Assembly: GCF_036898095.1 (NCBI RefSeq)
Contig: NC_090759.1
Location: forward strand, 18,397,853-18,461,852
DNA length: 64,000 nt
Origin: Palaemon carinicauda
Lineage: Eukaryota; Arthropoda; Malacostraca; Decapoda; Palaemonidae
Direction of reading: 5' to 3'
The notes beneath the pieces are model-generated. The model saw nothing but the letters and a program-made list of their open reading frames with translations, did not search any database and was not told the origin of the DNA. Below, in pieces: positions 21,169 through 31,046 of this stretch (position 1 is its first letter; the number at the start of each line of letters is the position of its first letter). The position numbers were made by a program, and so were the translations under genes.

Positions 21169-22377
21169 CCTATCCCAAGTCTCCTTGTTGATGCTGGAGA
21201 GTTACCTCTAGACCTTTACCGAATGTCTTCCATTATTCGGTATTGGTTTAGATTGCAAAGACTCCCTAACTCTCTAGCCTTTCAGACTGCAAGCCTTGTA
21301 AGACACGCATCATACTTTGAGTTGCACCCAAAATCTCCTCAACCTTATGGCTTTCGGGTGAAACGATTATTAAATAATCTGGATATAATTAGAAATAAGG
21401 TACTTCCATTCAAGGTATCATCAACGCCTCCATGGAAGTTACCAGAGATATCTTTTTGTAAATATTTTATTGGAGATAAGAAGAATATGTCAGACCTAGA
21501 AGCCAGGTCTCTTTTTAATGAACATGTTAAAGAACATAGAGGATCAACTTTTATCTATACTGATGGCTCCAAATCTGATGCTGGCGTTGGATTTGGAGTA
21601 CATAGTAATGGTTTTAATTGTAGAGGTGCACTTCCTCTGACCGCTTCCATATTTACTGCCGAACTGTATGGCATATTAACCGCTATTGAGAAAATAGCGT
21701 TGGAGAAGGAGGGTAATTTTACAATTTTTAGTGATGCAAGGAGTGTCCTTCAAGCTATAGAAGTTTTTAATTCTAATAACCCTCTAGTTTTAAAGATTTT
21801 AGAATGGCTTTTTATTATTGGACGGAGAGGTATAACAGTTCAATTTTGTTGGGTTCCAGCACATGTAGGTGTGTGTGGGAATGAGAAGGCAGATTCACTG
21901 ACTAAGAAGGCTGCATCAGAGTTGCTGCCAAGAAGGTATCCCATTCCCTGTAATGATTTCTTACCTGACATCAAGAAATTGGTTTGCAAAAAATGGCAAC
22001 AGCAATGGGAAAGCTTAGATGGGAATAAAATGCGAGAGGTAACAAATGACATATCTCCTTGGAGGTATAATACGATGCCCCGAAAATGGGAGACGTCTCT
22101 TTGTCGTCTCCGTATTGGTCACACTCGGTTGACACACGAGTTTCTGCTGAAGGGCCAACAGCAACCGTATTGTGACGACTGTTTAGTACCTCTAACAGTA
22201 AGGCATTTGTTGACCGAATACCCCAATTATAACAACTTAAGGAATAGATATTTGTTTGAGGCTCGAGGTGAGGGTGGCAGGTTCATCCTTGCCAAGATTC
22301 TTGGAAATGATGTGTCCTACCATGCAAGTGGCATTTTTAGATTCATTTCAGAAGCAGGTCTTCTGAAAAATATTTAA
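21169..22377 (+). CDS. LINE RNase H and C-terminal knuckle (NL3), 5'-truncated
   Basis: An uninterrupted frame fused by chance to host gag codons upstream. RNase H motifs are FIYTDGSKSDAGVGFGV, FTAELYGIL, FSDARSVL and VPAHVGVCGNEKAD. The terminal motif CDDCLVPLTVRHLLTEY has lost its last Cys (Tyr here, Cys in NL1). It cannot support retrotransposition without RT. Confidence 0.85.
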   Translation, partial: PIPSLLVDAGELPLDLYRMSSIIRYWFRLQRLPNSLAFQTASLVRHASYFELHPKSPQPYGFRVKRLLNNLDIIRNKVLPFKVSSTPPWKLPEISFCKYFIGDKKNMSDLEARSLFNEHVKEHRGSTFIYTDGSKSDAGVGFGVHSNGFNCRGALPLTASIFTAELYGILTAIEKIALEKEGNFTIFSDARSVLQAIEVFNSNNPLVLKILEWLFIIGRRGITVQFCWVPAHVGVCGNEKADSLTKKAASELLPRRYPIPCNDFLPDIKKLVCKKWQQQWESLDGNKMREVTNDISPWRYNTMPRKWETSLCRLRIGHTRLTHEFLLKGQQQPYCDDCLVPLTVRHLLTEYPNYNNLRNRYLFEARGEGGRFILAKILGNDVSYHASGIFRFISEAGLLKNI

Positions 22378-22531
22378 CTTTTATGACATTCAACTTTTAT
22401 GATTTTAATTGAATTCTCTTTTATTTTTTATTTTATTTTATTTTTTATTTTTTGTATACATAAATTAAATGTTACCGGCGTCAATGACCTTAGATGTCAG
22501 GATGCCTGAAAACTTTAAATCAATCAATCAA
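21169..22531 (+). mobile_element. 5'-truncated LINE NL3 in gag of element B
   Basis: The same family as NL1 and NL2 and very close to NL2. It holds the last quarter of RT, RNase H and the C-terminal knuckle, open from 21169 to 22377, then the conserved 3' UTR and a (TCAA)n tail. The target duplication TCGCTTCGTGGAG lies at 21156-21168 and 22532-22544. Confidence 0.93.
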
Positions 22532-23754
22532 TCGCTTCGTGGAGGAGAGTTGTCTCGTGAGGAGGGGGCTCCTCGACCCTCTTTGTTGGGATCCGGTATT
22601 CCTCCCTGGAGGGAATCCAAGGACTCCAAGACCGTCCCGAAATAATCTTCGAGGATTCGTCAGGAACCCGCGGCTCCGCAGGGGAACGTTCATGCTTCAC
22701 CCCAGGAAGAGATCCCTGGGACAGGAGACTTAGCTGCCAGCCCGCAAGGAGGAGATCAGCAGGAATCCGAACATGCCTTCTGGCAGGTCCTAAACCTGAT
22801 AAGGCAACTTAATGGGCTTATGGACCCCGTGATGGCCCCCCGTGAAGGCAAAGACACTATCTTAGATGAAGTGTTTGACGTTCGGAAGGCCCCTAAGTCC
22901 AGTGCGGCTCTGCCCTGGTCTCGGGGTCTGAAGAGTGCCAGAGCTAGGGCCAACGCTCAGCTTGCGATTCTTGCCTCCTCCAGTCGTTCCTCTGCCGGGA
23001 ACAAACTCATCCCTCCTCCTCGTCTTCAGCAGAGGAGGTATTTCGAGATCCTGGGTGAGTCCAGCCTCGCTCTTCCTCTCCATCACTCTATGGAGGATCT
23101 GGCGAAGGGATTTCCCTTGAGAAACTCTCTGCCCGGCAGGTGTCGTTCTTGGCGGCAGAGATCCTTAGCCACGAAAAGGTCGCTAAGTGTGCCATGCAGG
23201 CCACTTCGTGGCTGGACTTTTGGCTAGGAACTCTGGGCATCCTATTGCGCTCGGAGGACTTGTCCTAGGAGACCAATAGGAAGGCCCTAGAGACCTTCTT
23301 ATTCTCGGGCACCCGCTCCATCGAGTTTTTGGCGCACCAGGTTACCACCCTGTGGGCCAACTCGGTGTTGAAGCATCGCGATGCTGTGTCCGAGAGATTC
23401 CATCCGAAGGTCCCCGCCGTGGATGTGTGTAGGCTCCGACATGCTTCCCTTCTGAGGGAGAACCTGTTTGAGCCTCAAGACATGGAGCGAACGGCTGAGA
23501 GGTGGAGGAAATCCAGCACGGACTCCCTCCTCCATAGGGCCCTTACAGCTCGGCCCTATAAGCCTCCAGCTCCGCCGCAACAGCAGCAGCAGCCTCGCAA
23601 GGCTCCAAAGCAGGCACTGGCAGTTAAGAAGGTGGTGTCTAAGCCCCAGCCCTTTCCAGCCAAGGTCAAGAGGGGCGGTAAGTCCTCCAGGGGAGGCAAG
23701 ACTCCTAGGGGTGGCGGCCGCGGCCGCAAGCCCTAGGGGTGGCAGTCCCCATGC

Positions 23755-25640
23755 GTGTCCACCTGTGGGGGGATGCCTTCAGCGTTGCGTCCGCAGGTGG
23801 CAGCAACACGGGGCCGATGCTTGGACGGTCTCAGTGATCGGCCAAGGCTATCGCGTCCCGTTCACAACATCTCACCTCCCCTGACAGCGAATCCAGTGTC
23901 GTTGAGCTCCTATGCCACGGGATCGGCAAAGGGGCTGGCCCTTCGGGCCGAAGTCGAGACCATGCTCGAGAAGGGTGCTCTCCAAGAGGTCTTCGACGGC
24001 TCCCCAGGCTTCTTCAGTCGACTCTTTCTTGTAGAGAAGGCGTTTGGAGGCTGGAGACCTGTCATCGACCTCTCAGCCCTGAACGGGTTTGTCAAGCAAA
24101 CCCGGTTCATCATGGAGACAGCAGACACGGTCAGACTTGCGGTGAGACCACAAGACTTTATGTGCACACTGGATCTAAAGGACGCGTACTTCCAGATCCC
24201 AATCCATCCGTCTTCCAGGAAGTACCTGAGATTCTGCCTAGACGACAAGATCTACCAGTTCAAGGTGCTGTGTTTCGGTCTCTCCACAGCTCCTCAGGTG
24301 TTCACCAGTGTTTTCACCCTGATTTCATCTTGGGCGCACAGGAACGGCATTCGTCTCCTTCGTTATGTGGACGATTGGCTGATCCTAGCAGACTCGGAGC
24401 CGACCCTTCTTCGGCACCGAGACAGGCTTCTGGATCTTTGCCAGGATCTGGGGATCGTGGTAAACCTCGAGGTCCTCTCTGCAGCCGTCCCAACGACTGG
24501 TTTATCTAGGCATGCTAATAGACACCAATCTCCACAAAGCCTTTCCATCAGACGACCGGATAGCAAGGCTGAGGAGGGTGGCAGAACCCTTCCTCAGGCG
24601 AGAAGAACTCCCCGCCCAGTCGTGGTTGCGTCTCTTAGGTCACCTATCCTCCCTGCCTCGTCTGGTTCCAAACAGCCGCCTCAGGATGAGATCCCTTCAA
24701 TGGCGGCTCAAGTCCCGGTGGAATCAAGGATCCGATTCTCCCGACATTCTGATCCCAATGGGATCTCTGGAACAGACGGACTTGCGATGGTGGCTGGTTG
24801 ACGAGAACCTGCGGAAGAGAGTGAGTCTTCTCATCCTCCCCCCGGAATTGACTCTGTTTTCGAACGCGTCAAAAGAAGGGTGGGGGCCGCACGTTCTGAA
24901 CCAGAGGGCCTCAGGCCTTTGGTCAGAATCAGAAAAGTGCCTACACATCAACCTGCTAGAATTGAAGGCCGTCTTTCTGGCTCTTCAGCAGTTCCAACGG
25001 TCCCGGGCGGGTCACTCCGTGGTGGTGATGAGCGAAAACACCACGGTAGTGGCTTATATCAACAAGCAGGGAGGCACTTTTTCGCAGCAGCTATCCCATC
25101 TTGCAGTAGAGAGACTGAGGTGGACCGAAATCCACTCGATAACACTATCAGCTCGCTTCATTCTTGGCAAGAGGAATGTGCTCGCCGACAGTCTGAGCAG
25201 GGCCTCGCAGATAGTGAGTACCGAGTGGTCTTTGGATCCTCAGATAGCCAACAAAGTCCTGACTTTGTGGGGTTCCCCGACTGTGGACTTGTTCGCGACA
25301 GCTTTGAACTTCAAGCTGCCCCTGTACTGCTCCCCAGTCCCGGACCCCAAGGCACTCTGGCAAGATGCTTTCTAGCAACGGTGGGACAACATCGACGTGT
25401 ACGCCTTCCCACCGTTCTATCTGATGAGAAGGGTGCTCAACAGGACCAGACTATCGGTCAACTTTTCAATGACTCTGGTAGCTCCGCTATGGCATCACGC
25501 GGAATGGTTTCCAGACCTTCTGCAGCTCCTAACGGAGCTCCCAAGGGAGCTTCCTCCACGACACGAGCTTCTCAGACAACCCCACTCCGGCGTCCCTCAC
25601 AGGGCCGTAGCCTCGCTTCGGCTTCACGCCTGGAGACTAT
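23755..25640 (+). pseudogene. DIRS pol (RT, RNase H, MTase-like), element B
   Basis: RT motifs: VIDLSALNGFV, CTLDLKDAYFQIPI (motif A Asp), VLCFGLSTAPQVFT and YVDDW at 24364-24378. A frameshift at about 24475-24500 precedes RNase H. In RNase H the first catalytic Asp is Asn (LFSNAS, codon 24863-24865) and the SDN motif is SEN (24034 bases further in numbering, at 25031-25039), whereas B2 keeps SDAS and SDNTT. The methyltransferase-like part (VDLFATALNFKLPLY, YAFPPFYLM) is cut by TAG at 25373-25375 and continues to about 25640. Confidence 0.85.
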
Positions 25641-26694
25641 CTAGCGTCTCCTCGCGGAGAGAGGCTTTTCGCAACAGGTTGCGGAGAGAATGTCTCGGCA
25701 CCTGCGAAGGTCCTCTGAGGGAGTCTACCAAGCAAAGTGGAGAGTCTTTTGTGGTTGGTGTCGTGGAAGGGGTATCTCTCCACTCGATGCCACTATTCCA
25801 GCAATAGCGGACTTCCTCGTTTATCTGCGGGAAGAAATGCGCCTTTCTGTCTTGGCAGTGAAAGGCTTTCGCTCAGCCTTAAGCTTGGCCTTCAGACTGA
25901 AGGGCGTGGATATTTCTTCATCGCTAGAACTCTCTTTACTCATACGTAGCTATGAGCTTACCTGCCCCCAGTCAGAAGTGAGACCTCCTCCTTGGAACGT
26001 GGTTCGAGTCCTCAGGTCTCTTAAGAGACCTCCCTTCGAACCATTACGCCAGGCCTTTGATCGCCACCTGTCTTGGAAGACGGCTTTCCTACTCGCTTTG
26101 GCTTCGGCCAAGCCGGTTAGTGAACTCCATGGTCTCTCGTACGACATCGCCCATTCAAGGGGATGGGGGGAGGTAACGTTCAGGTTCGTCCCTGAGTTTG
26201 TTGCCAAGACTCAGAATCCTGGAGTGCCGGATCCTTGCTTCGACTCTTTCAGGATCGCGAGTCTCTGTTCCGTAACAAGCGACCCAGACCAGCTGCTACT
26301 ATGTCCAGGGAGGTGTCTGAGGCACTACTTGACGGCTGCAGTCCGTCTTCAAGTGCGAGCTTTGTTTGTGAGCACAGGCAGGACTAAGAGGAGGGTCACC
26401 AGGAACACCATCTCAGCTTGGATTCGAAGGGTTATCCACCATGCCTTGAATCCGGACCCTCCTCCGTCACGTCGCCCTCGGGCACACGATGTCGGGTATT
26501 TCTACATCCCTGGCCTTCAAGAGAAACTTCTCTGTGACGCAGGTACTTCAAGCTGGGGTCTGGAAGCGTCAAACGACCTTCACAGCCCACTACCTGCAAG
26601 ACGTGACCCACAGGAGCCTCGATATGTTTTCTATCGGCCCTGTGATGGCTGCACAACAGCTGGTTTAACCTCAGGCTCCTTTTTGGACAAGTAG
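25640..26694 (+). pseudogene. DIRS tyrosine recombinase, element B
   Basis: An open frame from about 25690 to 26694, after a TAG at 25642-25644. The core-binding domain has GVYQAKWRVFCGWCRGRG and AIADFLVYLREEM. In the catalytic domain Arg I is Pro (ASAKPVSELHG, codon 26113-26115; element C has KRVSEIH). The H-x-x-R box at 26485-26496 reads HDVG, and a small deletion there shifts the frame. The remaining codons, including the Tyr segment (TFTAHYLQDV), lie in the next frame. It is inactive as written. An active enzyme would integrate the circular DNA intermediate. Confidence 0.88.
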
Positions 26695-27116
26695 CAGTAG
26701 GTTGAGGGCGTTGTTACCTGGTCTTAGTCTGCGTGAATGAAAGAGTATGTCTGACCCTTACTTCTTTCTTCATTCTCCCCTCTCTTGGGGAAGCAGCAGC
26801 CTGGTCCTCGCATAGCTGACCTCGACCTCTGCAGGTAACCCATGCTTCTTTGTGCTCCTAGTATTAAGCTTAATACTGTTGTGTCTCCCATACCCTGACG
26901 AGGTGGTATTGGGAACGTCCTATCCTAAAATTCCTATCTGAAGGTCTCAAGGTCAACTTCATAGGACGAGTCACACTCTCCTCCACACACTGCTTATGTA
27001 GGCCACTCGTTTCTAGCGATGCTAGGAACTTGTGCTGCTCACTGAGGGATCGAGCCCCCGGGCAAGCCGAAGTCAGTAAGGCTGGGGACTTTCCACCCTT
27101 CCTAAGGGGTAAGTCA
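26695..27116. other. Element B 3' untranslated region
   Basis: Sequence between the recombinase and the ICR, with no reading frame of note. It is homologous to 1440-1907 in element D, so this spacer is an element part rather than host DNA. Confidence 0.7.
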
Positions 27117-27216
27117 CCCAATGTAAATAGCGTGGTTTGTATTTCGGTTACGGAACAAATGACATTCGAAGATAATTTGTATTTTTCCTAACCATACAAA
27201 CCTTAGCTATTTACAC
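27117..27216. repeat. ICR of DIRS element B
   Basis: First about 40 bases are the complement of the left tip (...GGTTTGTATTTCGGTTACGG...), then without a gap about 58 bases are the complement of the right tip (TTCGAAGATAATTTGTATTT inverted, up to GCTATTTACA). The ICR therefore predicts the circle junction GTCATTTGTTCCG. In the known DIRS model this region templates joining of the two ends into a circle. Confidence 0.92.
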
Positions 27217-27261
27217 ATATGTGCCCGCCATCCCTGACCCCCAAGTCAAGTCCTACCTCTA

Positions 27262-27467
27262 AGTGAAGTGAAGCAAGTCACCGGTGTGTGGAGGGGGAGG
27301 GGTAGCAAGCTACCCTTCCCCTACCCCCCGCTAACTAGCGCGGGGCTAATTAACCCTCGTTAAAACTATTGGCTCGTCATTTCAGCTGCGCTAAAAGGTA
27401 AACCCAATGTAAATAGCTAAGGTTTGTATGGTTAGGAAAAATACAAATTATCTTCGAATTTGTCATT
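27262..27467. repeat. Right inverted terminal repeat of element B
   Basis: It begins AGTGAAGTGAAGCAAGTCAC, complementary to 19431-19451, continues through the G-rich tract and GCTGCGCTAAAAGG, and ends ...CGAATTTGTCAT next to resumed Tigger sequence (TTTTGCAAGTGG). Confidence 0.9.
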
Positions 27468-27509
27468 TTTGCAAGTGGTAGTGGTAGTGGTGAGAAAAGG
27501 AAATAGGAA

Positions 27510-29164
27510 ATGCGTTCTTTAGACGTAAAGCAAGAAATTATTGAAAAACATGAGCGTGGCGTCCGCGTGAGTGAACTTGCCAAAGAATATGGCCGTAATA
27601 TGTCGACGATCTCGACAATCTTGAAACAGAAGGAAGCCATTAAAGCAGTGAAACCTTCTAAGGGGATCACCATCATTTCAAAACGTCGTAGCCCTATCAT
27701 AGAAGAGATGGAACGACTTCTGCTAGTGTGGATCAAGGACAGAGAGATTGTTGGCGACACCATTACCGAAACTATCGTCTGCGAGAAGGCGCACGCCATC
27801 TTCATGGACTTGAAGGAGGAGAGCTCTGGGGGTGATGCTGGGGAGAGTTCAACCAAACCTTCCTCAGACGATTTCAAGGCATCTCGTGGCTGGTTTGAGA
27901 AATTTAAGAAATGGTCCGGGATTCATTCAGTTGTTCGCCACGGAGAGGCTGCTAGTGCGGACACAAAGGCTGCAGCTGACTTTGTGAAGAGCTTTGAAAG
28001 GATCATGCAGGAAGAAGGCTACGTAGAGCAACAGGTGTTTAATTGTGATGAAACCGGGCTGTTTTGGAAGAAGATGCCCAGTTGAACCTACATCACCGCC
28101 GAAGAGAAGAAATTGCTTGGGCATAAGCCAATGAAGGATCGGTTGACTCTTGCCCTATGTGCCAACGCTAGCGGGGACTTTAAAGTCAAGCCCTTACTGG
28201 TTTACCATTCGGAGAACCCTAGGGCCTTTAAGGCACACAATTTGGATAAGGACCAGCTTCATGTTTTCTGGCGATCCAACTCGAAGGCCTGGGTCACTAG
28301 GCAATTCTTTGTGCAATGGGTTAACCAAGTTTTCGGCCCTTCTGTGAAGTATCTTCATGAGCAGAAATTGCCTTTAAAAGTGCCTGCTATGCCTTGACAA
28401 TGCACTCGCTCACCCCCCCCCCCGGACTTGAAGATGATATCTTCGATGAATTCAAGTTTATCAGAGTGCTGTATCTTCCACCGAATACCACCTCTATCCT
28501 CCAGCCCATGGACCAGCAAGCCATCTTGAATTTCAAGAAGCTCTACACCAAGCACCTATTCAAGCAGTGCTTTAATGTCACGCAAAGCACAAACTTAACT
28601 TTGCGTGAATTTTGGAAAAGCCACTTCAAAATCGTGCACTGCTTGAAGATCATAGATCATGCTTGGGTGGGATTAACTCGACGAACCCTCAATTCTGCCT
28701 GGAAGAAGCTGTGGCCTGATGCAGTTTCTCCCCGAGATTTCGAAGGGTTTGACCCCGAACCTGATCCCGTGGTGGGTGCAGCGGAAGACGTAGAGAAAAT
28801 CGTCTCCCTTGGCAAGTCCATGGGTCTGTAGGTCGACGCAGATGACATCACAGAACTTGTCGCCGAACATCACGACGAACTTACCACAGAGGAGCTCAAG
28901 GAACTCCATGCTATGTCTGAGCACATGATTGATGACGAGGAAGGGATCGAGGAGGTAGAACTTGTGTTAGGTTCGGCGCAAATAAAAGAGGTGTTAGGAA
29001 AATATCAAGACGTGGTCGACTTCATCGACAAATACCACCCAAAAAAATTGCAGGTTTGTCGTGTAGTTTCGCAGTTCGATGGTGTTTGCTTAACTCATTT
29101 TCGAAACATTCTGAAAAGCCGTACCAAGCAACTTTCTATCGATAGCTTCTTTAAAAAACTATGA
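27510..29164 (+). pseudogene. Tigger transposase pseudogene (copy 1)
   Basis: Nearly identical to the intact frame at 53588-55240. Lesions: TGA at 28083-28085 replacing an Arg codon, a one-base insertion near 28378 (TTTAAAAG), an expanded C run near 28414-28425, and TAG at 28829-28831 replacing Glu. The first DDE aspartate (FNCDETG) and the C-terminal QLSIDSFF motif are still readable. The catalytic middle (LDNAPAH region) is scrambled. It cannot make active transposase. Confidence 0.93.
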
Positions 29165-29757
29165 AGCGAACTCGTGATGAAGAGGATGGAAGTGGTTCAA
29201 AGAAAACGGCAAAGAGTGAAGAGAAAAAAATTCAATCAATTCTAAGTGGAGAGAGTGAAAGTGATTAAAATTAATCATCAAAAAGAAAAAAAGAAAATGT
29301 AAAAAAAAATATAAAATATATAAATAAAAAAAATAAATAAGCTAAGTTAGGTTAAAGTTCACTTAGTGTAAGTTAGAATAAGTTACGGTAGTGTACGTTT
29401 ATCGTAATTAACCTCTCTACCTCCTCGCCGCCCGTCCGTCTCCTCTCTACGTAGCAAGACCAACAACACCTGCGCTGGACTTTCTAAGGTAAAGTGACGC
29501 TAAAAACCCGTTTCTTATTTATCATTTTTTGATAATTATTCTTTTTTACATGTCTATTATCTAATTTAGTGTGCATATTGTCATGTGTAATTATGTGTAG
29601 TAATTTATTAAGGAGTTATCATAGGTTTTTGGGCTCAACCACGGATTAATCCTATTTCACTGTATTCTTTTGGGAAAATTCGTTTCGACATCCGAACATT
29701 TTCTACATCCGAAGTCGGTTGTGGAACGGATTAAATTCGTATGTAGAGGTACCACTG
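29165..29757. other. Tigger 3' region and right terminus (copy 1)
   Basis: AT-rich 3' UTR with A runs (29285-29340), a CT-rich stretch (29404-29445), then a right terminal region with TCCGAAC/TCCGAAGTC motifs, ending in CCACTG at 29757. No second gene. Confidence 0.75.
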
Positions 29758-29759
29758 TA

Positions 29760-29900
29760 TACTGTATGGACTTTGAGCGTCTTTGCTTATATACTGGTCG
29801 GAAGTTATCCAGAGTGTTCTACAAACACTATGCAAAGCATGTGCACGAACGGAAGCTTTACGTGGTGGCGGCAGGTAGTGTATTAAAACCTGTCGTCTAG
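29760..29900 (+). pseudogene. Recombinase C-terminus of element A (copy 1)
   Basis: Codons for DFERLCLYTGRKLSRVFYKHYAKH (two parts) to a TAG at 29898-29900, matching the end of the E recombinase (YTGWKSPSVFKRHYLKQ). The putative nucleophile Tyr is at 29829-29831. It is the exonic remainder beyond the Tigger insertion. Confidence 0.8.
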
Positions 29901-30745
29901 TGCTGCGATGAACAGTGAATTGATTGGGACTATCAGTTAGGGTGAAAAGGTGTCGACACTTCCAGTGCGATATTTTTTAAGTGGGTGTCACCGTGGTGAC
30001 ACTCAGACTGTTCAAAATCTTAGGTGTGGAATTATACAGATAACACTTGTGCCGTGTGTACATAGTACACAGTGTTGATAGTATACAACATTTACAGAAA
30101 ATTATATTAGAAAATTTTATCAAAATTTTCAAATTTCAGAGTGGCACTATTCATTTCTTCCCTTTCAGGTAGAAAATCCTTTTCTATCTACGTTGTACGT
30201 ATAATTCCCTTAACATGTTACACTTGTTATTCCATTTGGTTATTTATTCGAAATAAATGTCTAGAGTGTAATTGCGTCTTATTCCGCCCCGCAATAAGCA
30301 CAATAAATATAGCCAGAGTTCTCTTATTTACCTAGGTAAACCTCATATGATTATATGCTTACAAACAATGGATATAGTCGATACTTAGTTGTTCCGACAG
30401 CATATACAAACCGTGAGACTTTTGTATATTTAGTGGATACTTGTGTTTGTTCATACAATACTGTATATGCAAACCTTGAGACCCTTTTCTACTGTCTAGT
30501 ATGACTCTTCCCTGCAGGGGGCAGGAAGCCCTAACATTGTTCCATGATTAGTGGTAGTGATGTATAATGGTAACGTCATATGTCTTAATGGTCCGGATGA
30601 CCATAGAAAAAATTGTCCAAAGGTTAAGGCACTTATGAAAATCCACAGATACAGTACTTTCAAGTAATTCTCTGGTACACTTTCATCAGGACGACATGGC
30701 TTGAGCCCAAAAAACGGATTTTGAAGCGAAGCGAAAAATCTATTT
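29901..30745. other. Right arm of element A (copy 1), no gene
   Basis: Noncoding. It contains two imperfect direct repeats (CATATACAAACCGTGAGAC near 30392 and TATATGCAAACCTTGAGAC near 30465) and the terminal segment with CATCAGGACGACATGGCTTGA that pairs with the left end of A at about 3080-3100. It ends at ...AAATCTATTT, where element B2 begins. Confidence 0.6.
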
Positions 30746-31046
30746 GTTCCGTAACCGAAATACAAACCACGCTATTTACATAGGGTTTACTTTCGGCGTA
30801 GCTGAAATGACGAGCTATTATATTTTTAACGAGGGTTAACTACCCCCCGCTAGTTAGCAGGGAGTAGGGAAGGGGTAGCTTGCTACCCCTCCCCCCCACA
30901 CACCTGTGAGTTGTCTCACTTCACTTTTGGCTCGGACGAAAGACAGACGTTGCTGTTTTCGTCCTCGTTAATGACAGCCTTAATTTGTTTATTTGCTTTT
31001 TCTAGTTCTGTGTGTTTGGAAGTTGGCTTCGACCGTTATCATCGTT

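Larger units (their letters stand above)
19581..23736 (+). pseudogene. DIRS gag, element B, interrupted by NL3
   Basis: The ATG at 19581 opens MRTCPGVAGRPCGTFMS...LCPQCRGRRC, a Cys-rich N-terminus shared with B2. A one-base deletion near 19695 gives an early stop. Downstream, in shifted frames: a conserved helical segment (IWASLGLKGLPSRVALIDL), a short Arg-Ser-Pro region (20490-20660), the LINE at 21169-22531, a capsid-like segment (ERFHPKVPAVDVCRLRHAS) and a tail with poly-Gln and RGG boxes ending at 23736. B has a much shorter Arg-Ser-Pro region than B2. Confidence 0.82.
19262..27467 (+). mobile_element. DIRS element B with both ends and ICR
   Basis: A complete DIRS structure: left ITR 19262-19451, gag 19581-23736, pol 23755-25640, recombinase 25640-26694, ICR 27117-27216, right ITR 27262-27467. 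LINE NL3 (21169-22531) interrupts gag. Without NL3 it is about 6.85 kb. There is no target duplication: copy 2 shows the empty site, GGCTTAATTTGCAAG, at 53540-53552. All reading frames carry lesions, so it is probably not autonomous. Confidence 0.93.
18809..29757 (+). mobile_element. Tigger/pogo DNA transposon, copy 1, containing DIRS B
   Basis: Terminal inverted repeats CAGTGG...CCACTG are flanked by TA. The inside holds subterminal repeats (18825-19020), a leader, the transposase pseudogene (27510-29164) and a 3' UTR. It sits in the recombinase frame of element A between FFQ and YMDFERL. Copy 1 has five extra bases (CTGTA) after the right TA that copy 2 lacks. Element B (19262-27467) interrupts it just after the upstream ATG (19243). 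Confidence 0.9.
3071..30745 (+). mobile_element. DIRS element A, copy 1, with nested insertions
   Basis: A DIRS-like retrotransposon with a long left arm (3071-5516), gag (5517-7213 plus 14520-14688), pol (14776-16480), tyrosine recombinase (16480-18806 plus 29760-29900) and right arm (29901-30745). About 28 bases at the left end (TCAAGCCATGTCGTCCTGAT) recur inverted near the right end at about 30690-30720, supporting these as terminal repeats. The element is split by Gypsy (7214-14514), LINE NL2 (17010-18422) and Tigger (18809-29757, which holds element B). The copy 2 counterpart spans 39622-60708. Boundaries are approximate. Confidence 0.75.

Noticed and set aside
25640..26694. Tyrosine recombinase as a phage or bacterial integrase, that is contamination
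   Set aside because: It sits in a DIRS element with RT, RNase H and ICR, nested in a eukaryotic Tigger transposon.
27377..27877. Minus-strand frame over the Tigger transposase start (also 53569-53955)
   Set aside because: Shadow of the transposase, which has recognisable domains on the plus strand.
28405..28430. C-run length difference between Tigger copies as a biological signal
   Set aside because: It lies in a homopolymer in a dead copy and may be slippage or a sequencing artefact.
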